This document shows, one piece after another, positions 1-11,381 of a DNA stretch of 64,000 nt. A program made the position numbers and the translations under genes. Position 1 is the first letter of the stretch. Every line of letters starts with the position of its first letter. This DNA comes from Ophiura sarsii. Its lineage: Eukaryota; Echinodermata; Ophiuroidea; Amphilepidida; Ophiuridae. The notes under the pieces were generated by a model. The model was not told where the DNA came from and made no database searches. It saw nothing but the letters and a program-made list of their open reading frames with translations. The DNA lies in assembly GCA_035610835.1 (NCBI GenBank), contig CM069452.1, positions 7,955,109 through 8,019,108 of the forward strand, written 5' to 3'.

Positions 1-589
1 CTCTGAATGGTCGGTGGGTGCAGTGACCACTAACCAGATTGGTCTTGCACTTTCAAGGTATAACAACCCACACTATGGTATATAGTAAGCAGAAGCTTGA
101 GGCTATAGGATTTGCCACATTAGCCACAAGAGCTCAAAAGGAAGGAAACCAGACTCGGGCTACAAGCGACTGACATAGCCGGGACTTGGGTATACGATAC
201 GACCATGCTAAGTGTACACGGCTTAGGCAAAATTATTCATCATCTTCACGATAATAGTGAAGTCTGTGTCTGAAATACAGGAAAACACTGACTGGTTAGT
301 TAGGAAACAAAAAAGACTATTGTTTAAACTACAAATGCATATGTTTTCCCTGAAATTATCATGTAAGATTTCCAGTCTTCAGGGAATTTGTAAAATGTTA
401 TAACAATTTATCTAGACAGGGGATAGTTATTCTTGTCAGAAAAGAAAAAGATAACTGTTATCTAGAAAAAAACCATACTATTAAAGCAGCATTAATGTTG
501 ACCCCCTAGATGTACGATTTGTAACACAATAAGAGAATACAATTTAAGGATGCATAGTTCAATATCTGTGGGAAAAGGTAGTTGAGCTA
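1..589. other. Unique AT-rich non-coding stretch
   Basis: No convincing coding frame, RNA gene or terminal-repeat element is visible. Stops are frequent in all frames. Probably intergenic or intronic. Confidence 0.4.
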
Positions 590-774
590 TACTCTATTTG
601 GCTTCCTCTGGACAATGAAGAAACTTAACAGACGCAGCTTTACGCACTTGTATGTATCTTATGTCTTTCAACGCTTGTGTGTATACGCCAGCGCCTCGAG
701 TAGGCGCACAGGTTATGTGCTACAATTAGAAGAAAATGCAGTTACGTCACTGTCTTGTATGGCCAAATAGACTA
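590..774. mobile_element. 185-bp MITE with TA target site (family shared with 4397-4583)
   Basis: Short foldback element. The left end reads TACTCTATTTGG and the right end, reverse-complemented, reads TAGTCTATTTGG. A TA dinucleotide flanks each side, as expected for Tc1/mariner-type insertion. The interior (TTTACGCAC, CGCCAGCGC, GTTACGTCACTGTCT) matches the copy at 4397-4583. The inner part of the left arm is degraded here. The 62-codon frame across it is a by-product and no transposase is present. Confidence 0.7.
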
Positions 775-776
775 TA

Positions 777-2414
777 GAAGTTGATTTTTAAAAATCTATT
801 ATTCATTCAAATGTTTAAAACATAGGTATTTTATATTCTCAAATAGCAGCGTATATACATGAGTTGCCTTCTCTTGGTGATTTTATTTACCATTCCCTTT
901 TTCTCATCTACATATTCTCCATCTGAATATCTCATGATGCATCATTAGGAAATCTGAGAAATTCAACAAAAATCTGTTGTTTGGCTTCAAGCTTTATATG
1001 ACTTGATTGTATGGATGTCATCCAAGCAAGAGTTACAAAACAGGAAGTAATGTTCAATTACATTTAATGAGCCTTATTGATAATACAAGACAGTCGCGAC
1101 AAATATATGCAGTTGTCTCGTCTGCTGAAAGAAAAAGTTGAGATCTTAATACCAACAAAAAAAGAGCTTCTTGCATGCTTCAAAAATACACCTTTGTGGT
1201 TATGATTGGATACTGCTTCCTTAATTTATGAAGAAAAATGACTGTAATATTGTTTTTATTTTTGTTTTTTCATGCCTAATTCAATCAATATCTGAAAATG
1301 CACTTTACTGACAACTGCATGTACCGTCGCTTTGCCGCTACTGCACTGCACCCTTTTGCCACGACGGTACACTTATAATAACATGTGTAGTATGAATAAC
1401 CAACAATGCAGTTCTATCCCTCCTCTTCACAAAAAAAATTCTGTTTACTCATGGAAATCTTCTTCTTTTGTTTTTGCATCCAGCTATAAAAATTGAAGGT
1501 CCAAAGTAGTTTGCCCTTAATGGTTTTAAGTCAATAAGGTTTTTTTTCTCAAGGAGTGTGAAACGATGAGGTTCCATTCTATTCTAGTAATGGTTGGAAA
1601 TGTTTGTGAAACCATAAAGCAGAACCAAGATTTATAAATTTTAGTTTGTCATTATTAAAGAAGTACTGTAATATTTTGGGCGCTGTCATGACTCAATAAC
1701 ATTTGATACTGATATAACTGTTTTGGTTCCTTGATACACATGCATGAAAGGCCGAGTAAAGTTAAATAACTATGAAAAGTAACTGTACCTTGATCCTCAA
1801 TTTCCTGAAATAATTCAGCCTAGACATGAATTAACAGATTCACAGAAAGGATTCAACATTAATATTAAAGATTAAGATCAAGGTGATAGCCTGAGGTGAG
1901 AGTTATAGGAAGAGGGGTGAAAAGCAACGATTCACCGCATTCCCGTTTCCTGTTTTCAACTAGTTCAAGCCCTAGCCTCCGGTTCAGTTTATTTTTTCAA
2001 TAAGAATAGAATTTATACTTCACAGAGAGCAGATTTAAAGCTATTTAAACTCCTTAAAAAAAGTTAAGATTCTTTTTTCAATCTCTTATTTTTCGGATAT
2101 TTTGTTATGAATTCATATTGTGTTGCATATCAATGGAAAGCCGATGTGTTCATCTTTCCAATGATACCATATCTGTAGCAATCACTTGTTTCAGTGCTTA
2201 GCCACTTGCTTCAGAATATAGGGAGGTATCAATGGAAATGTGTCGTATACACCACTAAATTAGAACAACTCATTGTCTGTTCAATTAAGTGTTACAATTA
2301 CATTGATAACTACAGTGTAGAGTGATGCATGATGCCCTATTAATATAATTGACTTTTGAGCACAATATAGTGATATTGGCGCATTCATATTAAATAATAA
2401 CAATTAAATCATTA
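777..2414. other. AT-rich non-coding stretch, nothing recognised
   Basis: No open frame of note, no tandem array, and no long inverted repeat that I could close. A small GC-richer patch near 1320-1375 (ACCGTCG...CGACGGTAC) forms a short imperfect inverted repeat of unknown meaning. Confidence 0.35.
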
Positions 2415-2415
2415 G

Positions 2416-2705
2416 GGGCATCACATACCGGGATAGCTATCAAAATACACTTTTTGAGAAAAACATGATTGAAAATCCTTTGAATTTCATCGGCATCAAG
2501 CCACTTGATATTTTTTGAAATAGCCCTTTTAGCCTGCAATTATTTAGCTTATTAGATTACTGACATATGTTAGCTTTACTCATGCTGGCTAAAAAGAACT
2601 ATTTCAAACATTATCAAGTGGCTTGATGCCAATGAAGTCTAAATGATTTTCAATGCGATTTACTCAAAAAAGAATTTCGATAGATACGCCGCATGTTATG
2701 TGCCT
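2416..2705. mobile_element. Foldback element, about 290 bp
   Basis: Two long imperfect arms (about 2416-2545 and 2590-2705) pair across a short centre. Matching stretches include GGCATCAAGCCACTTGATA on the left and its complement on the right, the GAAAATC runs, and CTTTTTGAG. This is the structure of a non-autonomous inverted-repeat transposon. A target duplication is not clear. No coding content. Confidence 0.6.
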
Positions 2706-3563
2706 TACAAATTATCCATTATCTTCCTAGATCTGCCCATAGGGCTGGAGGAGTTTTGGTATATTTCCAATTCAGTTCTGTGAATTGGACTCTCACACAC
2801 AATATATATCTTTACATGTATATATAGGCAACATTAGGTGACCACAGAAGACATACTATATCCAACATCTGGCACTGTAGTCTAAAAGACTTAAAATGTC
2901 TTTGGAAAACTAGATAATATAATGTATAATGTTGCTGCCACGATTATCACACATTGTAATTATGTGTAATGCTAAACCTCCTCCTTACGAAATCTGCACT
3001 GAAACGCTTATATTATAAAAGAGTGTATAATGCTATCACTCCTTGTATAGAGCATAAAAGTACCATATTGAGTAATGGAACTATGTTTCATCAAAAACAA
3101 AAGCAAATTTTGTGATGATTTAAAAGCCTTTGGGTTGGGAATTTAAGTGTGAGGGCAGCATTGAATTACAATACAAGGAAAGACAGTGTCTTGCACTTTG
3201 CTTGAAAAATTAAAGATACTGTTTTGCGCTTTGCTTTAAAATTTGAAGGAAAAAATGTGCATGTTTTATTACAAAGCAAAACAGGTTGTGTGTGATCATG
3301 CATAGTGTTGATCAGAGTTGGAGCATGGGTAAACACACTCAAAATATAAAGGCGCTGAATGAAATGATCATATCATAAGCGCTAATTGGAAGAGTTAAAA
3401 GTTACTGACCATTTTTCTAATTTGAATATAATTATCAGCCTCAAGCATTCCAGATATTCTTATTGTAGGCATTATGAAGGGAAATTTAGGTTGTTTTATG
3501 TGTACTCCAATTAGAAATCTATTAACAACACTAAACAACTGCAGCCACAGAATAGTTCTTTTA

Positions 3564-3789
3564 CCACTTTCCTTGCGGCAGGCGTCTTCAGACGACATTC
3601 CAAAATTTCACAAAATGTTTTAAAAATGTCGAGATTTTTGAATTTCATTACCATATTTGGAATCACCATGAGAAGTACCACCATGCTTAGTATTGGTTCG
3701 GTAATCCTTGAAATAGAACTTGAAAGTTGGGAAAGATTTCTGAAAACTCCGTTTTGAATTTGGTAAAACGAATAGCCGCGTGGAAAGTG
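3564..3789 (-). mobile_element. 226-bp MITE (CACTTTCCACG ends), inverted relative to 9007-9221
   Basis: The ends carry CACTTTCC...CG-type inverted repeats, with TTA on both outer sides. The whole element aligns in reverse orientation to 9007-9221, sharing for example the interior CCAAATATGGTAATGAAAT and GGAATGTCGTCTG. A 3-bp TTA duplication suggests a PIF/Harbinger-type mechanism, but the first base of the inverted repeat is offset by one between ends, so the class is tentative. Small open frames inside are not conserved between the copies. Confidence 0.65.
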
Positions 3790-4396
3790 TTAATATTGAC
3801 AATGATGTTGATCATTAGTGCAGGCATGTTTCTGCTGTTGAAACGGAAATGCCTCATTCCCCATAGAATACCGAATACTTAGTGCGGCTTTTTGTAACAG
3901 GTACAGATATTTTTCACAAATTGAAGTAAAAGAGACAATCATGAATTATTTGTTAATTTTTTTGATTTTACACTTACCATGCTTACTGTCTCTACACATA
4001 AGTGTTGTGTAAACTATGTTGCAGTTCTTGTGCTTTTATTTTGCAGACAATATCCATTCGTGAAAGTAAAATCCATGTGAAAAACCCTACATTATTAGTG
4101 CTACAGATAGTGCTAGGAAGTAGGACAGCGGGTTAAAGGGGAATTTTATGATATACCTTTCCTTTAATTTGCTAAAATTGGACATTGTATACTGCAGTTT
4201 CTTAAGGCTTTTCTATCATGTTTTCCTATAATTGCATTTTGAATCAGATGTCTTACTGCAATTTCAGGGCTTTTTATGAAGAAGGTCAATCTTTCCTAAC
4301 TGGCCTTGAAGGAAATCTGGCGTACTTCTTTTTCAAACAGATACTCACTTAAGCAGAATTAAGCGAGTACCAGTTTTAATTTACACTAGGAGACTA

Positions 4397-4583
4397 TACT
4401 CCGTTTGGCCATCTCGAGACAGTGACGTAACTGAACAGGCGCAGCTTTTACGCACGCGTGTGTATCTTCCGCCTTTCAACGCTCGTGTTTGTACGCCAGC
4501 GCCGCGAGTATGCGAGCGTGTTATGTGATGCAATTAGTAGAATACGCGGTTACGTCACTGTCTCGAGATGGACAAACAGAGTA
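4397..4583. mobile_element. 187-bp MITE with TA target site and 35-bp inverted ends
   Basis: The ends are nearly perfect inverted repeats of about 35 bp (TACTCCGTTTGGCCATCTCG on the left; TACTCTGTTTGTCCATCTCG as the complement of the right), extending through GAGACAGTGACGTAAC. Both sides abut TA. It is the better preserved member of the pair with 590-774. Non-coding, Tc1/mariner-like by target site. Confidence 0.8.
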
Positions 4584-4599
4584 TACTAGTTTCATGGAT

Positions 4600-5760
4600 A
4601 GAATGCAACTAGTAGCAGCCCTGTCGGAAGGAATTTTAAAGTAGTACAGCACTAGCAGGGGTTTGGGGTTCGAAGGGGCGAAGCCCCTGAAGCTAACACT
4701 TTTTGGAAAATGAAATAAAAAAATTCATGGTAAAGTTAATAACACTTATTATAAATTATATGGAATAATGATCATGCCAGTGCAGTAAAGTCATAGATAA
4801 ACAGTCTATGATATTAATAGTACAGTATACTATTATGTTATGCCTTATTATGTTCTCTCGAATATTTTAAATTTTTTGATGAAAAAAAATCTCTTTTTTA
4901 ATTTTTTTTAATTTAACTTTTTTTTTCCTCCCCGGAAAAGTGGTACGGCAGCTGCCGTACCTGCCCTGCCGTAGCAGTTCCAACGGGCTAGCACTGGTAT
5001 CGTGCCTACCCAATACCCCGAATATATAACCATGTGAACATACGTAGTAGTGGATCCGCCCATGCCCCGAGCTACTCGTCAGGTAGGCACTGGTACTTGC
5101 GATGGTCTTGCGTACTCTGAGCAACGCAAGCATTTGCTGGTCCCAAGTAAATGTGCTCACAATGTTATCGTCAATTAGAAAGGAGCCATTTTTGAATAAC
5201 ATTTGGGTCGGCAAAAACTTAAGATCTCCAGCAATGAATTATAGTGTGACAACTGTGTGACAGCACAAGCAATAAAATTGACCAATCCGAGGCGAGTAAC
5301 GGCATTGAAATTTATCATCGCGACCAGTTGCAACATGAGGTAGACCCACCCAGCATGTGGTGTCTACGGCCAGAAACAAGTGTTGGATAAAATATACGGG
5401 AATAAATATTCGTGTAATCTTGTACAATGTAAATTAAACATTTCATTTGTGTATTTTTCAAAATCGACCAACCCATTTTATGTTTAGCCATCTCTTTCAA
5501 ATTTGGTTTTAAATGTAAGATGCTGAGCAAGAAGCTATTTATGTAGGCTTTGGGGAAGAGAACTCGTATTCAAAAATGAATATATTAATAGACCCTGTTA
5601 AAACAACTATCTGGTATATTCTTGAACCGAACACAGTAGTTTAAATGAATTTGTTTAATATCCGTCGTATACTCGATGCCCAAGTATTTATCAAATATAA
5701 AAGATAAAATAAAAAGTAGAATATCATTAGGCTAAAAATATAGACGTTTCGTTAAAAAGT
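4600..5760. other. Non-coding stretch holding a dispersed-repeat fragment
   Basis: The segment around 4993-5065 (GCACTGGTATCGTGCCTACC, then ACATACGTAGTAGTGGATC) recurs inside the 117-bp insertion at 61632-61748, so part of this stretch is a dispersed repeat. A minus-strand frame of 115 codons crosses it, but its C-terminal end is a translated A/T tract (lysine-rich) and I recognise no domain. The GGGGTTCG...CGAAGCCCC hairpin near 4665-4690 is another repeat-like scrap. Confidence 0.45.
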
Positions 5761-5764
5761 CTAT

Positions 5765-5828
5765 GCCGGGGGTGGGTGGGGGGGGGGGGGGGGGGGGGGG
5801 GGGGCGGGGGGGGGGGGGGGGGGGGGGG
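5765..5828. repeat. Poly-G tract of more than 50 bases
   Basis: An almost uninterrupted run of G, broken by a T near the start and one C in the middle, lies between AT-rich flanks. Long homopurine G runs can form G-quadruplexes and are often length-polymorphic or mis-assembled. Confidence 0.85.
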
Positions 5829-6477
5829 CAGTCAGTCAGTAAAATGTCAGTTAAAACTTCTCACCGTTCCTGATCAAATAGAAAACCTGGAAACCTGTCA
5901 CCTACATTCCTGATAGAACTTAAAAGATATATTGAATCGTGAATGTTGGTCCACATTATTTATTTTGATAGATTTTTGTCAATTAATATTTATAGGCCTA
6001 CATTTATTTTCACAAATAATGTTTGACAGAGATAATAAATGAATAAAATAAACACATGATTGATTAGTATATGTAGCCTTTTCTGGTATAGGCCAGGGAA
6101 TAAAGCACCTTCGTTGGTATAGCGAAAGGTTCCATCCATCCGATAGTAAAAACGGTAATTATTAGAAGCAACAAGGGGGTAAGTTCATCTTCGTTCTTAC
6201 GTCTATTCAAATCAACGGCCTATAATATGATACAAAGTATTTTTATAATTATCAGTATCGCACGACACAAGAAACATTATTGAATTTGAACATTGTTTAT
6301 GATCAGATCATAACGATGGTACGGGCTTGGATATATACCTTGCATAAAATACCAATGGCATGTAGTTGTTGAATAATTGACGTTGGAATATTGCAATAAA
6401 TAATTTTGGATAAGCATGCAGTATGCGTTCAGCTTTTACATTATTAGTTCAAATTATGTTATTGCAGCCTAAAAAGT

Positions 6478-6572
6478 AATTCTGTTATACCCTTCACAGG
6501 GGTATTCATAGTGCGTGATTTTTAAGAACGCCGCATGCTACCGATGTTGGTGTGTAAGGTATAACAGAATTT
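6478..6572. repeat. Small hairpin-forming inverted repeat
   Basis: AATTCTGTTATACCCTTCAC on the left pairs imperfectly with GTGTAAGGTATAACAGAATT on the right, across about 55 bases. It could be a very short MITE. No target duplication was identified. Confidence 0.5.
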
Positions 6573-6861
6573 AATATGCCTATAGCCTAAAAATGTTTTG
6601 TCTTTTGGATCATCACTATATTATCAGCAACGACATTCAAACAAAGATTTTCTATTTCTACAATGCGTGTGAGCTTTTTGGGCCATCTCCATTGAATGCG
6701 CGTGCCTCACGGTATGTGGCGGTAGTAGCCAAACCAGTCAACTGACATTGATTTATGGCGGACGGTGGAATCTGGGTAAAACCAGCGTGTTGTGTGATGG
6801 AGTGTCAATACTAGGTCCAATCATGGTCCAATGGGGGTGATAAAAAGTTAGTCGCAAATAC

Positions 6862-6950
6862 TAGATCCCTCGCTTCGCTCGGCCGGCTGCGCCGGGGCGC
6901 GGGCCTTCGGCCCGGTTGGGATCTTTACCTAGATCTACAACGGGCTTGAC
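6862..6950. repeat. GC-rich hairpin repeat (TTCGCTCGGCCGG type)
   Basis: A sharp GC island in AT-rich DNA with nested palindromes CCGGCTGCGCCGG and CGGGCCTTCGGCCCG. It is followed by CTAGATCTAC, which also ends the insertion at 61632-61748 after a similar CTTCGCTCGG motif. This suggests a dispersed structured repeat with strong secondary-structure potential. No gene is associated. Confidence 0.5.
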
Positions 6951-7800
6951 TAGTAGTATAAAAATTACAAAAAGTAATCATCATTTCAGCACAGTAAGTG
7001 TATCATACTCAGTATAAATCATTCATATCAATATAGCCCACAACTTTCCCTTTTTCCAGATGATGACAAATTTAACCAGATCTCTTAAGACGAGCATGGA
7101 TCACAAAATAATAAAATAATGCAAACTTGAGCAAGACAAGAATCAAGAAAATTAATAGATTTTCATTTCAAATTTGAGGCATATTTCTGTAATAACCCTC
7201 ACACCTTTAATGTGTTAAAGAAAGTGCACTTCCCTAAAACATTCAGTTAGAATGATACAACTTGGAGGTTATCATTCCAAAATGAATAACACCTAAAATG
7301 AGCAACTTTTGTTCTTGGCGTGAAACCCAGCAGTAGCTTACACGCCTCTGTCTCTGACCAAGGCATTAATACACACAAAGTCTTTGCTCTGACATCACTG
7401 TATTATGAGTTGATTTTAGCTCTAGAAACCACATCCTCAGAAGTGTTTATAACTTTAAAGTCACTATGAATTAGGGTCAGTTAAGCTGACAAAAATGCTA
7501 ATAGTAATATAAACATTGAAAGTCTATTGAGTCTGTCCATAAATATCTCTAGTGCTGTAAGAAACCGTCATCATAATGTTGACAGAAAATCTATCAATCA
7601 GCACTTCCAATGCGTCATATGTGAAACCGCCCTGCTTGGTACGGTGGCGACCAATACAAGGTATATATTGCATGTATTTTTCACATTATCGCATGTGTCA
7701 AAAAAAGTTGTAAACAGATTTGTCTGAAACCATGGAACAGAGCAAAGGTCAGGTACACTTTTACATTTGCAAATATGATGGCGTTCACTCGGTTTTCTTA

Positions 7801-8403
7801 TGCACTTACAAATTGCAACCCCGGCCCGGGGACCTGGAACTAGCCGGGACGTAGTGGGGACGTACATCACTTACAAAATGGAAACAACTTTGTCCCAGCT
7901 ATTAGGGGGCCGGACTGTAACAGTGATGTACACTTTGTCCTGGCTAGGGGGGGGGGGGGGGGGGGGGGGGGGGGGGCTGTAGTAGGGCAGGGCTGTCAAC
8001 CTTTGGGATTTGGTGGGAGGGAGAGATACAGACTCAAAAAAATAATCGTAAAACATGCACAATTTGTTTCCCACCAGCAGCTGAAATCTTGATAAGTGGG
8101 GGGTGGGGGGTAGCGAAAATTGCATGGTCAAAATCGCAAATGTACCGACGGAAGATAATATAAAGGTGTTGATTGAGGTAATTTTGTAGAGGCGGGAGAT
8201 TTTATATGCTAGGCGGGAGTGCAGGAGAAAGAGTGTCTAGGCGGGAGACTCCCTCCTAATGCGGAAGAGTTGACAGCCCTGAGTAGGGGTGTACAAAAAT
8301 GGCACAACTGTACCGTGGACGTCGCATTGGCAATTTGTACATCCCGGCCCAAACTCCGCTAGTCCCGGGTCCTCCAGGGACGGAGTTGCAATTTGTAAGT
8401 GCA
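7801..8403. mobile_element. GC-rich PIF/Harbinger-like MITE (TGCACTTA ends) with a nested insertion
   Basis: The left end TGCACTTACAAATTGCAA and the right end TTGCAATTTGTAAGTGCA are inverted repeats, and TTA lies directly outside both. The arms continue into CCCCGG...GACC-rich sequence with several GTAC motifs, like the members at 49524-50042 and 58575-59118. A second element (7988-8281) and a 30-base G tract (about 7947-7976) sit inside it. Open frames across it are low-complexity by-products. Confidence 0.75.
7988..8281. mobile_element. Nested 294-bp hAT-like MITE (CAGGGCTGTCAAC ends)
   Basis: The ends CAGGGCTGTCAAC and GTTGACAGCCCTG are exact inverted repeats, and AGTAGGG lies on each outer side (7981-7987 and 8282-8288). 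The 7-bp (possibly 8-bp) duplication and the CAGGG terminus are typical of hAT elements. It lies inside the Harbinger-like element at 7801-8403 and is therefore younger than it. No coding capacity. Confidence 0.75.
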
Positions 8404-9006
8404 TTATGTTTGTTGTTATCTGCCCTACCATTTGTAACTTCATTTTTTGAGACACATTGTATTTTGCAAGGTGTCTTTGGCAAAGACTAAACTCAGTTAT
8501 CACATAGATAAAAATATAACATAGAAAAAGGTTATTTTTCACAAATATTGTTCCTTTACTGACGATCCACCTTAGGGCTGATTTAATCATCTATTTCCAA
8601 TTCTTGCACATTTTCAAAAAACTTTAATAACACCTTAAGTAGGAAAGTTTTATAAAGGACATGTGGGTGCACGTAACACATAACAGGTTGGGAAGTTAAA
8701 TAGGTTATCAGTAGCACCCATTTCTAAAAATTCATTCTCAAATCGCTTTCATTTCCGAGTGATTATTCACGAAGGAACTGACATTATTAATGCCACTCAG
8801 CAACAAAATATTATTGTACATGTAACAAATCAAATTGGTATTGGAAATTAGTATGAGTTGAGTCTGTAATCAGAAAGAAATTACAGCAAAGTACAGCACA
8901 CTTGTGCACTTTTAAAAAGACAGAATGCGGAAGTCTATCAATCTATAAGGCAATGCTGCTGATAGAATTGGAAATTCTCCAACTTGAATCATACTTGTAT
9001 AACTTA

Positions 9007-9221
9007 CCACTTTCCACGTGGCTATTAGTTTTCCCATTTCAGATTTTTCAAAGCCTATCTCAAAAAAAACTGAACCAATAATAGGAACTATTGTACTAAT
9101 TTATAATGCATTTCTCATGGTTATTCCAAATATGGTAATGAAATTTAAATATTTTGACATTTTTTTAACATTTTGTGACATTTTGGAATGTCGTCTGGAG
9201 ACGCCTGCTGCGTGGAAAGTG
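9007..9221 (+). mobile_element. 215-bp MITE (CACTTTCCACG ends)
   Basis: Second member of the family at 3564-3789, in the opposite orientation. The ends read CCACTTTCCACG and CGTGGAAAGTG, with TTA on both sides (9004-9006 and 9222-9224). An 86-codon frame runs through it, but the other copy does not preserve it, so it is not treated as a gene. Confidence 0.65.
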
Positions 9222-9549
9222 TTAGGTTTAACCTCTTTATTTTTCAGACTTAGCTGTTCTTTATCATGTTTATATTAGCAGCATTACATGGATTCAGCAT
9301 GCTTTTTCCAAATAGCTAAGGTAATCAGTGTTCGATAGAGTGGTAATCTGTGCTACCGAAATGACCACATATTCTGGCGGATAACCATTTTTTCTTGCTG
9401 ATTATCCGACAGATAACCAAGATTTGGACACCAAAACAACTTCAACAATTTTGGATAACAACAAATAGTAGGGAATATCTTAAATCTTCTGCTGGGTTAT
9501 CTGCTGGATAACCAGTTTATTTTTCTTATTTCTAACGCTGCAGGTTATA

Positions 9550-10655
9550 CAGGGTGTCCCAAAAGTCTATGCACGTTTTTGAAGAGTCATATCTCATAAA
9601 ATATAAATCATATGGTATAAATTTAACCATATTTTGATAGACGAGATTTGGGAAATTATTTTGATACCAAACACAACCCTATTGGTGAACCCACAACATT
9701 ATAAAACTGGTTGAAAGTTTTTGGCCGTGTGCCAGACACACCCATAGTACCACACATCGTTTCTAAACTCAGGTGCGCATAAATTAACAGTATGAAAGCA
9801 ACGTTGCGCATTAGTCACAGTTCACTGCTTACCTTGCAACATTAATGTTATTACCAAACGCGGTCACTCACAACAAAAATTGGCGTAGTAGACAACATTG
9901 CACAGCAAAAGTCTTCATTCAAGATGGTTTACAGCATAGATAAGCGAATACAAATTGTATGGTTCTACGCTGAAACAAATTCAGTTCAACTTACTCAACA
10001 AAAGTTCAGAAAACATTTCAAAGTGAAACGCGCACCAGGAATAATATTCATTCTGAAGTTGGTGGATAAATGTTTGAACACAGGAACTGTGCATGATTTG
10101 TCTCGATGTGGTAGAAAAAAAGGATGGTAGATCAACAAGTCACATTGATGTCAATAGACATAAATGTTAACATGTTTGACAGCTGTGTGATGTGTGTGTT
10201 CACTTTTCTGTTACGTTATTCAATTTTTTAGGTCAGTGTTTTTGCATTAGCACACGTCTCTGTATAAATGGAAATCATTTAAACTAGATTTCACTATAGA
10301 AACACAAATTATGTGTGATATAGTTTGTTATTATGATGGGATCACTGTAATGTAAAATTTTAAATATTACAATTGACGAATCACTTTCCGTGTAACCAAC
10401 TCTACCCGTCTTTTTGTTAATCTCAATAGGTATGGATTTATGAACTTTATTCCTCCGAAGTATAAAATTACATTTTTGCAGTAATACATATTTAACTTCT
10501 AGGGTGGCATTACAAACAGATGTTACTCCAATGTTTGGTATCAAAATTATTTCCTATGTCTCCTCTTTCTAAATATGTATTCATATTTTTAATACGACTT
10601 ATATTTCGTGAAATACAAAGCTGCAAAGTCGTGCATAGACTTTTGGGACACCCTG
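9550..10655 (+). mobile_element. Decayed mariner-like transposon, 1.1 kb, with perfect 26-bp ends and TA target
   Basis: The left end begins CAGGGTGTCCCAAAAGTC. The right end is its exact complement over 26 bases (9550-9575 and 10630-10655). TA lies immediately outside both ends (9548-9549 and 10656-10657). This is the architecture of Tc1/mariner-type elements. The body keeps only the beginning of a transposase frame (9924-10130). The 500 bases after it have no open frame on the plus strand and no recognisable DDE catalytic domain, so the element is an internally deleted, non-autonomous copy. Perfect ends suggest fairly recent mobility. Confidence 0.9.
9924..10130 (+). pseudogene. Truncated mariner-like transposase, N-terminal helix-turn-helix only
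   Basis: The 68-codon frame has the pattern of the invertebrate transposon HTH region often annotated DUF4817: a start MVYSIDKRIQIVWFYAET, then TQQKFRKHF, then KLVDKCLNTGTV and a C-terminal SRCGRKK basic tail. In complete proteins this region binds the terminal repeats and is followed by a DDE nuclease domain. Here it stops at residue 68 next to a run of seven A bases, a likely frameshift site, and no catalytic part follows. It sits about 370 bp inside a perfect TIR. Non-functional for transposition on its own. A retained DNA-binding role is conceivable but unsupported. Confidence 0.8.
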
Positions 10656-10824
10656 TAGATTGTATTCAACAGTATTGATTATTGAAAGCTATTGAATAGG
10701 AATAATAACATCTATTCTCTCTTATCTACCACTGTGCAGTAATGTCAGAGCATATTTCCTTAATTAATCACCACAGCATTTGTGTATAGCGTGTGCTTAG
10801 GGTTGTCTTTGATTACTGGGTATA

Positions 10825-11379
10825 CAGTCATCAAAAAAAGTAACTATACAGGTAATAAATGTACTTTTAACTCTAAAAATATATATCCTACCTAGAAATA
10901 TTAAATCATAAAAATGTATCTTCTTTAATATTAGATATTGCACGCTAGGATCGGTTGAATATTTAAGAAGCGACAATCCAAAATGTAAGGTAAAGTCACA
11001 ATTTCAAATTCACATTTTACATTTCATCACGGGGGAGAGAATGACAGGTAGGTGTGTGTGGCGTATTGATCCATCGGAACAATGCGGCCGACTGTCCAAC
11101 ATGCGTATGCATCCCCCAATTGCACTACCGGTAATCAATAAGATACCCGTAGATTTGGTCCGCGTGTAGAAAATAAAAATGTGAAAATGAAAATCGGACT
11201 TCTCCTTACATTTTTGAGTGCCACTTCCTCAATAATCACCCGATCCTAGCGTGCAATATCTCATATTAAAGAAGATAAATTTTTCAACAACTTTATAATT
11301 TAATATTTTTAGGTAGGCTATATATTTTAAGAGTTAGAAGCCCATTTATTACCTGTATAGTTACTTTTTTTGATGACTG
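10825..11379. mobile_element. 555-bp foldback element with about 135-bp arms and TA target
   Basis: Long inverted arms (about 10825-10960 and 11240-11379) begin CAGTCATCAAAAAAAGTAAC and end with the complement, flanked by TA. Inside the arms, GCACGCTAGGATCGG pairs with CCGATCCTAGCGTGC. The centre (about 10961-11239) is unrelated, GC-richer and non-coding. By target site it is Tc1/mariner-like. Long arms of this quality can extrude hairpins. Confidence 0.85.
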
Positions 11380-11381
11380 TA

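Noticed and set aside
4867..5214. 115-codon minus-strand frame
   Set aside because: The C-terminal third is a translated A/T tract, there is no domain, and part of it is a dispersed repeat also found at 61632.
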